Shown here: positions 58,155 through 64,000 of the stretch, piece by piece
Layout: each line of letters starts with the position of its first letter
How positions within the stretch are numbered: the stretch's first letter is position 1
NCBI RefSeq assembly: GCF_000421645.1
Contig: NZ_ATXK01000001.1
Location: 868,001-932,000 of the forward strand
Origin: Aurantimonas coralicida DSM 14790
Lineage (GTDB): Bacteria; Pseudomonadota; Alphaproteobacteria; Rhizobiales; Rhizobiaceae
Direction: 5' to 3'
DNA: 64,000 nucleotides
Made by a program: the position numbers and the translations under genes
Notes under the pieces: generated by a model
The model's input: the letters and a program-made list of their open reading frames with translations, nothing else
Told to the model about the DNA's origin: nothing
The model's database searches: none

Positions 58155-58901
58155 ATGCCCAACCACGACTTCAAGAGCCCGCGCCTGTATCTCGACGCGG
58201 ATCTGGTCGCCAAGACCCCGGTGCCGGCAACGCCGGTGCAGGCCAACTACCTCCTCAACGTCATGCGGCTCGGCGAGGGCGCGAAGGTGCTGGCCTTCAA
58301 CGGCCGCGACGGCGAATGGCGCTGCGATCTGGTCAAGGCGGCCAAGAAGAAGCTCGACCTCGTCCCGCGCAAAAAGGTGCGGGACCAGACCCCGCCGGCC
58401 GACCTGCATTACCTCTTCGCACCGCTCAAGCACGCCCGTCTCGACTACATGGTCCAGAAGGCCGTGGAGATGGGGGCCGGCGTGTTGCAGCCTGTGATGA
58501 CCCAGCATGTGCAGGCGACCCGCCTCAACACCGAGCGCATGCGCGCCAATGCGATCGAGGCGGCCGAGCAATGCGGCATCCTGTCGATCCCCGAATGCCG
58601 TGAGCCGGTCAAGTTCAACGACATGCTCGACCGCTGGGACAGCGGCCGGCGGCTGATCTTCTGCGACGAACGGGCCGATGCGGCGAGCCCCATCGATACG
58701 TTGCGTGCGCTGCCCGAAGGCCTGCACGCCCTGGTGATCGGCCCGGAAGGCGGCTTTTCGGCCGACGAGCGCGAGCGGCTGAACGCCGCCGACTTCGTCA
58801 CCGCCATCTCGCTCGGCCCCCGCATCCTGCGGGCCGACACGGCGGCGGTGGCCGCCATGGCGGTGCTGCAGGCCGCCATCGGCGACTGGCGGCAAGGTTG
58901 A
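58155..58901 (+). CDS. rsmE: 16S rRNA (uracil(1498)-N(3))-methyltransferase
   Basis: A 248-residue SPOUT-family enzyme. ATG 58155 begins PNHDFKSPRLYLDADLVAKT; the frame is open upstream but that part overlaps the SDR promoter region. Family motifs are KHARLDYMVQKAVEMGAGVLQPVMTQHVQA, GPEGGFSADERERLN, and SLGPRILRADTAAVAAMAVLQA, which is the knotted SAM-binding end. It modifies U1498 in 16S rRNA. Same strand as the gshA-type gene 130 nt later; rsmE-gsh pairing is usual in Hyphomicrobiales. Confidence 0.95.
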   Translation: MPNHDFKSPRLYLDADLVAKTPVPATPVQANYLLNVMRLGEGAKVLAFNGRDGEWRCDLVKAAKKKLDLVPRKKVRDQTPPADLHYLFAPLKHARLDYMVQKAVEMGAGVLQPVMTQHVQATRLNTERMRANAIEAAEQCGILSIPECREPVKFNDMLDRWDSGRRLIFCDERADAASPIDTLRALPEGLHALVIGPEGGFSADERERLNAADFVTAISLGPRILRADTAAVAAMAVLQAAIGDWRQG

Positions 58902-59031
58902 GGCACGCCGCACTGGCCACACCGTCAACACGAATTATGTTGCGGTCCGAGGGGAAAATCGGCAGTGCCGATATTCCCGTGGCGGGACTCCGCTTGCCGG
59001 CAGGACCGGCTGAACCATTCGAAGGACGAGC

Positions 59032-60405
59032 ATGGCGCGCGATACGACCGATCTGACGCCGGTCACCTCGGTCGAGGATCTGACCGCTCATCTGGCGACA
59101 GGCGAAAAGCCGGCCTCGCAGTTCCGCATCGGGACCGAGCACGAGAAATTCGGCTTCTACACCGAGGATCTGTCGCCGGTGCCCTACGAGGGCGAGCGCG
59201 GCATCGGCAAGCTTCTGGAGCGCATGCAGGCGCTGTCTGGCTGGGAAGCGATCATCGACGACGGCCGCATCATCGGCCTGTTCGGCAGCGCCGGCCAGGG
59301 CGCGATCTCGCTGGAGCCCGGCGGCCAGTTCGAGCTGTCCGGCGCGCCGCTGGAGACGATCCACGAGACCTGCCGCGAATCCAACGCGCATCTCGCCCAG
59401 GTCCGCTCGGTCGCCAAGGAGCTCGGCATCGGCTTCCTCGGCATCGGCTCGTCGCCGACTTGGACCCTCGACGAGACCCCGGTCATGCCGAAGTCGCGCT
59501 ACGAGATCATGCGCCGCTACATGCCCAAGGTCGGCACCCGCGGTCTCGACATGATGTTCCGCACGGCGACCATCCAGGTCAATCTCGACTTCTCGTCGGA
59601 AGCCGACATGCGTCGCAAGATGCAGACCAGCATGAAGCTGCAGCCGATCGCGACGGCGCTCTTCGCCAACTCGCCCTTCACCGAGGGCAAACCGAACGGC
59701 CTCTGCTCCTGGCGCTCCGACGTCTGGTCCGACGTCGACAACCAGCGCTCCGGCCTTCTGCCCTTCGTCTTCGAGGAGAATTTCTCCTATCGCGACTATG
59801 CCGAATGGGCGCTCGACGTGCCGATGTATTTCGTCACCCGCGACGGCCGCTACACCGACGTCACCGACGTCACCTTCCGCCAGTTCATGGACGGCGCCCT
59901 GAAGGGGCGCATTCCCGATCCCGAGCCGCAGCTCGGCGACTGGACCAACCATCTGTCGACGCTGTTCCCCGATGTGCGGCTGAAGACCTTCCTGGAAATG
60001 CGCGGCGCCGATGGTGGACCGTGGCGGCGCATCTGCGCCCTGCCCGCCTATTGGGTCGGCCTGCTCTACGACGAGGCGACGCTCGACGCCGCCGAGGCCC
60101 TGACGAAGGACTGGACCTTCGAGGAAGTCTCGGCGATGCGCGAAGCGGTACCGCGCGACGGCTTCCGCACCCCGTTCCGCGATTCCAGCGTCCTGGAACT
60201 GGCCCGCGAGACGGTCCGGCTGTCGCGCCAGGGCCTCGTTGCCCGCAACCGGCGCAACGAGGAAGGCAATGACGAGAGCCATTTCCTCGCCCCGCTCGAA
60301 GAGGTCGTCGCTCGCGGCACCACGTCGGGCGAAGAGCTGGTCCGGCTGTTCGAGGAACAGTGGGACGGTTCGATGGAGCGCGTCTTCAAGCATCTGACCT
60401 ACTGA
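59032..60405 (+). CDS. gshA: Glutamate-cysteine ligase (GCS2/plant-like class)
   Basis: First enzyme of glutathione synthesis. The 457-residue length and sequence match the alphaproteobacterial/plant class rather than the E. coli type. Motifs: FRIGTEHEKFGFY near the start, GSAGQGAISLEPGGQFELSGAP, FMFRTATIQVN-like segment here as MMFRTATIQVNLDFSSEADM, and CSWRSDVWSDVDNQRSGLLPFVFEENFSYRDYAEWALDVPM. A Cys-rich redox insert is not seen. AAGGA lies 5 nt before the ATG. Ends at a hairpin at 60450. Confidence 0.95.
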   Translation: MARDTTDLTPVTSVEDLTAHLATGEKPASQFRIGTEHEKFGFYTEDLSPVPYEGERGIGKLLERMQALSGWEAIIDDGRIIGLFGSAGQGAISLEPGGQFELSGAPLETIHETCRESNAHLAQVRSVAKELGIGFLGIGSSPTWTLDETPVMPKSRYEIMRRYMPKVGTRGLDMMFRTATIQVNLDFSSEADMRRKMQTSMKLQPIATALFANSPFTEGKPNGLCSWRSDVWSDVDNQRSGLLPFVFEENFSYRDYAEWALDVPMYFVTRDGRYTDVTDVTFRQFMDGALKGRIPDPEPQLGDWTNHLSTLFPDVRLKTFLEMRGADGGPWRRICALPAYWVGLLYDEATLDAAEALTKDWTFEEVSAMREAVPRDGFRTPFRDSSVLELARETVRLSRQGLVARNRRNEEGNDESHFLAPLEEVVARGTTSGEELVRLFEEQWDGSMERVFKHLTY

Positions 60406-60449
60406 GCGCCTGCCGGCCGAGCGGCCGCAGCCCCGCCCTTCGACTGTTC

Positions 60450-60482
60450 CCGCCTGTTGCAGTCCGACGCTGCAACAGGCGG
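60450..60482 (+). terminator. Hairpin after gshA (possible terminator)
   Basis: Thirteen-bp perfect stem CCGCCTGTTGCAG / CTGCAACAGGCGG with a 7-nt loop. The T run that follows is interrupted (TCTTGCTTT), so termination strength is uncertain. Confidence 0.6.
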
Positions 60483-60574
60483 TCTTGCTTTGTGATTGGC
60501 TTTCCCCCGGCGGTTTGACAGGATGATCGGTCTGTGCCCCGTTCTGCCTGGGCACGCCTGCGAGCGAGGTCGCC

Positions 60575-61582
60575 ATGACGGACTTTTTCGACTGGTTGAC
60601 GGTGAATGACGGCGGTCTCGGCACCGACAGGCTCGCCGATGCCTTCAAGCTGAGCCGCAAGGAGATCCGCCAGACCACGGAAGCCCTCGCCCCCGCCTTC
60701 ACCCTGGCGCTGCAGCGGGCGATGTCGGACCCGAATGCCTGGTCCGAGGTGTCCCGGCACTTCCTGCCCTTCATGAACGCCGTCGGCACGCCCGGGCCGG
60801 AGACCGCCCGCAGCCCGGCGGCCAAGAACCTTGCCGACAATCTGTTCGGCTCGCGCGACATCTTTCTGGAGGTGGCGCGCAAGGTCTCGACCATGAGCGA
60901 CATCGCGCCCGACACGGTCGAGAAGCTGATGCGCAGCCTCTCGGTGATGAGCATCCAGACGATGATGCAGATGATGCTGGCCAACATGGCGCGCCAGCAG
61001 CCGGCCGGATTTGCCGAAGGCAACTACCCGGTCGCCATGGCCGAGATGATGCGGCGCAGCGCCAACGCCATGGAAGCCATAGGCCGGCCCTCCGACGAAC
61101 CGCATCGGCGCAGCGGCCCCGGCACCATGGGCTCGGACTATCTCACTGGCCTGTTTTCCGACGCGCTCAATGGCCGCCTGCCCTGGCTGCCGCCGAGCAC
61201 CGGCGAGACCGGCGCCCGCGCCAGGCCTGCGGACCGCACGAACGAGACGCCGGCGGCCTTCGACCCCTTCCAGCCCTTCGACGCCATGATGGCGCATTTC
61301 GCCAGCGGCATGTCGGGCGCGGATACGAGCGGCAGCGCAGGCTCGCAGCCCACCGAACCCGAGGCCCGTACGCCGGCGCAGGAGCCGGCGCCCGAAGCGA
61401 CGAGCGAGGCCAAGGCGTCGGACGAGGCAGCTGGTGGCTTCGACGATCTCGCCCGGGCCGGCATGACCATGCAGGAAGAGTTCGCGCGGCAGATGCTCGA
61501 CCTGTTCCAGGGCACCGGATCGGAAAAACCCGCCGACGACGCCAGCGACGGACCGGCCTCCGGCGACAGCCGCAAGACCTAG
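60575..61582 (+). CDS. DUF937-type protein with low-complexity C-terminal tail
   Basis: A 335-residue protein. Residues ~10-140 have the helical DUF937-like pattern: LADAFKLSRKEIRQTTEALAPAFTLALQRA, then LADNLFGSRDIFLEVARKVSTMSDIAPDTVEKLMRSLSVMSIQTMMQMM. The remaining ~190 residues are Pro/Ala/Asp/Glu-rich and disordered in appearance, ending GSEKPADDASDGPASGDS. No signal peptide. The family's function is unknown. It is a monocistron between gsh and a CBS-domain protein. Confidence 0.7.
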   Translation: MTDFFDWLTVNDGGLGTDRLADAFKLSRKEIRQTTEALAPAFTLALQRAMSDPNAWSEVSRHFLPFMNAVGTPGPETARSPAAKNLADNLFGSRDIFLEVARKVSTMSDIAPDTVEKLMRSLSVMSIQTMMQMMLANMARQQPAGFAEGNYPVAMAEMMRRSANAMEAIGRPSDEPHRRSGPGTMGSDYLTGLFSDALNGRLPWLPPSTGETGARARPADRTNETPAAFDPFQPFDAMMAHFASGMSGADTSGSAGSQPTEPEARTPAQEPAPEATSEAKASDEAAGGFDDLARAGMTMQEEFARQMLDLFQGTGSEKPADDASDGPASGDSRKT

Positions 61583-61693
61583 CCGGCGGGAGGGCCGAGC
61601 CGGGCGCTGCGTTTCCCTCGCGCCGCGGCGCGCTAGGTCACAGCGTCCAGGGCCGCCCGTCCGGCGGCCTGCCCCGACAACACGGCCATCTCC

Positions 61694-63001
61694 TTGCTCA
61701 TCTTCTACGCCTTCATCATCGTCCTCCTGGTTCTCATCAACGGCTTCTTCGCCATGTCGGAGCTCGCCGTGGTCTCGGCGCGAAAGTCGCGTGTCGAGCA
61801 GATGCGCGACGAGGGTCGGCGCGGCGCCGCCAGCGCCCTCAAGCTGATCGAGGACCCGACCGGCTTCCTGTCGACCGTCCAGATCGGCATCACCCTTGTC
61901 GGCATCTTCGCCGGCGCCTTCGGCGGTTCGACCTTTGCCGGGCCGCTGGCCGGGATCATCGAGGACTGGCCGTTGATCGGCCCCTATGCCGGCACCGTCG
62001 CCTTCGTCGCAGTGGTCATGGTCATCACCTATCTGTCGCTGGTGGTCGGCGAACTGGCGCCCAAGCGTTTCGCCCTCAGCCGGGCCGAGGCGATCGCCAT
62101 CAAGGTCGCCCCGATCATGGCGGTCATCGCCAAGGTCGGTGCACCCATCGTCTGGCTCCTGCGGGTCTCGACCAACGCCATCACCAGTATCTTCAGCGAC
62201 GGCGAGCGCGACGATGGCGTCACCGAGGAGGACGTGCGGGCGATGATCGCCGAGGGCACGCAGATCGGCGTCTTCAAGCCGAAGGAGCGCGAGCTTCTGG
62301 AAGGCGTGATCCGCATGGCCGACCGCAATGTGCGTTCGATCATGGTGCCGCGGCCGGGCGTCGTGTGGGTGGCGGTGGACGATGGTCCCGCGGCGGTCTT
62401 CGAAAAGATCCTGGAGGCCAACCATTCCCGCTATCCGGTGATCGACACGGAGACCGACGACGTCGTCGGCGTCGTCCAGACCAAGGACATGCTGGAGCAG
62501 CAGCAGGAGACCGGCACGGTCGATGTCGCCTCGGTGATGCGCGAACCGCTCTATGTCCACGAGACGATGCCGATCTTGCAGCTTCTGGAGCGCTTCCGCG
62601 CGGCGCAGATCCACATGGCCATCGTTCTCGACGAATATGGCTCCTTCGAAGGCGTCGCCACGCCGACCGACATTCTGGCGGCCATCGCCGGCTCGCTGCC
62701 CGAGGGCGACGACCACGACCCGCATGTCGTCGAGCGCGAGGACGGCTCGCGCCTGATCGACGCCGCGATCCCGATCCACCTCCTGGAAAGCGCCATCCCG
62801 GAACTCGAATTCCCCAAGAAGCGGGATTACGAGACCATGGCCGGGCTCGTGCTGGACCGGCTGGGCCGCATCCCCGAAGTCGGCGAACACTTCCAGTGGA
62901 AGGGCTGGCGCATCGAGGTTGTCGACATGGACGGGCACCGCATCGACAAGCTCCTGATGATGGCAACCGACCAGGCACCGGCCAGGCCGACCGAGGGCTG
63001 A
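61694..63001 (+). CDS. CNNM/CorC-type hemolysin-family protein with CBS pair
   Basis: A 435-residue membrane protein. Order: DUF21 (CNNM) transmembrane domain with 4 helices (~1-155, starting LIFYAFIIVLLVLINGFFAMSELAVVSARKSRV). A CBS pair covers ~210-330 (VPRPGVVWVAVDDG, HSRYPVIDTETDDVVGVVQTKDML, MAIVLDEYGSFEGVATPTDILAAIAG). A CorC/HlyC C-terminal domain ends it. The only in-frame start is TTG 61694, with no upstream ATG or GTG before a stop at 61634. Likely Mg/Co efflux or resistance; the old hemolysin name is misleading. Confidence 0.92.
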   Translation: MLIFYAFIIVLLVLINGFFAMSELAVVSARKSRVEQMRDEGRRGAASALKLIEDPTGFLSTVQIGITLVGIFAGAFGGSTFAGPLAGIIEDWPLIGPYAGTVAFVAVVMVITYLSLVVGELAPKRFALSRAEAIAIKVAPIMAVIAKVGAPIVWLLRVSTNAITSIFSDGERDDGVTEEDVRAMIAEGTQIGVFKPKERELLEGVIRMADRNVRSIMVPRPGVVWVAVDDGPAAVFEKILEANHSRYPVIDTETDDVVGVVQTKDMLEQQQETGTVDVASVMREPLYVHETMPILQLLERFRAAQIHMAIVLDEYGSFEGVATPTDILAAIAGSLPEGDDHDPHVVEREDGSRLIDAAIPIHLLESAIPELEFPKKRDYETMAGLVLDRLGRIPEVGEHFQWKGWRIEVVDMDGHRIDKLLMMATDQAPARPTEG

Positions 63002-63101
63002 TCCTCGCCCGCCTGCACTGGCGGGCTGAACGCAAAACGCGGCGACCGGACTGGCCGGCCGCCGCGTAAATGTCTCGAAGAATATCGGGCGGGGCTTGGC
63101 C

Positions 63102-63380
63102 CTATTCCCAGTCGTAGCCGCCGCGACGGCGCCGCGCGGCCGCGACCGCCAGCCGCCACGTCGGGTCCTCGCGCCAGTCGGTATGGAGGGCGTCGTGAAT
63201 ATCGTCGCGCCGCAGGCCGATATCCTTCAGCATATAGTCGGACATCTCGCTCATCGCGCGGACCTTGCGGCGATTGAGCATGGTTTTGACGATCGCACGG
63301 GCCGCCACGACGAGCAGCTTGGCTGCCTGCGCCGGGTGAGCAAGGGTCGGGCTGAGCCGCGTCTTCGTTGTGATCGCCAT
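63102..63380 (-). CDS. DUF1127 domain-containing protein
   Basis: A 92-residue protein. The DUF1127 core is VRAMSEMSDYMLKDIGLRRDDIHDAL at ~41-66 (pattern L-x-D-x-M-L-x-D-I-G-x-R-R-D-I). A basic N-terminal stretch (KLLVVAARAIVKTMLNRRK) and an Arg-rich end (AAARRRRGGYDWE) flank it. AAAGGAG lies 8 nt before the ATG. Family members are small RNA- or stress-linked regulators in Alphaproteobacteria; function here is unknown. Divergent from the LysR gene. Confidence 0.9.
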   Translation of the reverse strand: MAITTKTRLSPTLAHPAQAAKLLVVAARAIVKTMLNRRKVRAMSEMSDYMLKDIGLRRDDIHDALHTDWREDPTWRLAVAAARRRRGGYDWE

Positions 63381-63555
63381 GGCCGTGTCTCCTTTCGTGC
63401 CATCGGGGGATCGGGAAAAAGGCGGGAGGCCCTCCGCATGCGACGGACCGGCGCTCCCAAGTTCTTCCTGACAGCGACGAAGATATGCGCCCGCTATTGA
63501 TCAGACCAACGAATGTTAATAATCTCAGCCATCATCATCGGTGATGGGAAAAGCC

Positions 63556-64000
63556 ATGAGCACGCCCCTCGATCTCGACCATCTGCGCACCTTCGTCGCC
63601 ATCGTCGACGCCGGCAGCTTCACCCGTGCGGCGGACGACGTGTTCAAGACCCAGTCGGCCGTGTCGATGCAGATGCGGCGGCTGGAAGAGCGCCTTGGCG
63701 TCAGCCTGTTCGAGCGCAACGGCCGCACCATCCGCATCACCAGCGAGGGCGCCCGGCTGCTGACCTATGCAAGGCGCATGCTGGCGCTGAGCCAGGAAAC
63801 CCTGTCGGCCTTTGACGACGAGGCCATGCAGGGTCATGTCCGGATCGGCCTGCCGGACGATTATGCCGAGCGCTTCCTGCCGGAAATCCTCGCGCGGTTC
63901 TCGCGTTCGAACCCGCTGGTGGAACTGCAGATCGCCTGCGAGCCCTCCTCCAACCTGGCCGAACATATCGACAAGGGCCGCCTCGACGTGGCTTTGGTGT
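63556..64000 (+). CDS. LysR family transcriptional regulator (3' truncated by window edge)
   Basis: N-terminal ~148 residues of a LysR regulator. The HTH region reads MSTPLDLDHLRTFVAIVDAGSFTRAADDVFKTQSAVSMQMRRLEERLGVSLFERNGRTIRIT, a textbook LTTR DNA-binding domain. The start of the effector domain follows (GHVRIGLPDDYAERFLPEILARFSRSNPLVELQI). ATG 63556 is preferred; a GTG at 63541 and an ATG at 63544 are in frame upstream. It is open to the end of the window. The 175-nt divergent gap with the DUF1127 gene probably contains its own operator. Confidence 0.93.
   Translation, partial: MSTPLDLDHLRTFVAIVDAGSFTRAADDVFKTQSAVSMQMRRLEERLGVSLFERNGRTIRITSEGARLLTYARRMLALSQETLSAFDDEAMQGHVRIGLPDDYAERFLPEILARFSRSNPLVELQIACEPSSNLAEHIDKGRLDVALV

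Noticed and set aside
61694-63001. Haemolysin toxin
   Set aside because: The domain order (CNNM transmembrane, CBS pair, CorC_HlyC) is that of a metal-ion transporter; the haemolysin label is historical.

Overview
The window is GC-rich, tightly packed chromosomal DNA with about 61 protein genes, no tRNA or rRNA gene, no phage, no transposase and no CRISPR array. Gene content and order point to an alphaproteobacterium of the Hyphomicrobiales (Rhizobiales). Supporting signs are the lpxK-waaA-DUF374-DUF4170-cysQ-pmbA string, DUF2093, the TIGR01459-ribF-ileS order, hisS-hisZ-hisG with short HisG, a plant/rhizobial-type glutamate-cysteine ligase, a CIRCE-controlled groESL and a DUF1127 protein. 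The genus cannot be fixed from the sequence alone. Overlapping ATGA/GTGA junctions and several TTG/GTG starts are typical.

Layout. 1-6.5 kb: glycogen genes glgA (cut by the window edge), pgm and glgX, then mutL. 6.5-12.5 kb: a DUF2093 gene, then a leftward envelope run (pmbA, cysQ-like, DUF4170, DUF374 acyltransferase, waaA, lpxK). 12.5-20 kb: a Kef-type antiporter, a DUF2945 protein, topoisomerase IB, a patatin, and an active/inactive pair of M16 peptidases. 20-29 kb: rsmD, rluB, tadA, a lipoprotein, ileS, ribF and a HAD hydrolase. 29-33 kb: groESL behind a promoter and CIRCE operator, an Rrf2 regulator, a palindromic operator, a TauE/SafE exporter and a CsbD protein. 33-39 kb: an isoquinoline-1-oxidoreductase-like molybdoenzyme with a Tat signal and a diheme cytochrome, fumC, a DoxX protein and a 59-residue orphan reading frame. 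39-42.5 kb: hisG-hisZ-hisS. 42.7-43.6 kb: two direct copies of a 223-bp element with 34-bp terminal inverted repeats enclose a single-domain GIY-YIG nuclease gene. 43.7-46.8 kb: tag, a small secreted Cys protein and tandem L,D-transpeptidases. 46.8-55.5 kb: glcDEF (leftward) and lutABC (rightward) flank a DUF3422 gene. 55.6-64 kb: a bacterial VHL-beta-domain protein, a LysE exporter, a small FPASDP-motif protein, an SDR, rsmE, a glutamate-cysteine ligase, a DUF937 protein, a CNNM/CorC-type protein, a DUF1127 protein and a truncated LysR regulator.

How it fits together. Most of the window is core metabolism and envelope biogenesis: glycogen turnover, lipid A/Kdo, peptidoglycan cross-linking, histidine, flavin and glutathione synthesis. 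Glycolate and lactate oxidation share one locus. The least ordinary features are the repeat/GIY-YIG module, the Rrf2-palindrome-TauE unit, the Tat-exported molybdoenzyme/cytochrome unit, the VHL-domain protein and two small orphan proteins. I found no strong evidence of a large undescribed multigene system. The repeat-flanked GIY-YIG module is the best candidate for something under-described.
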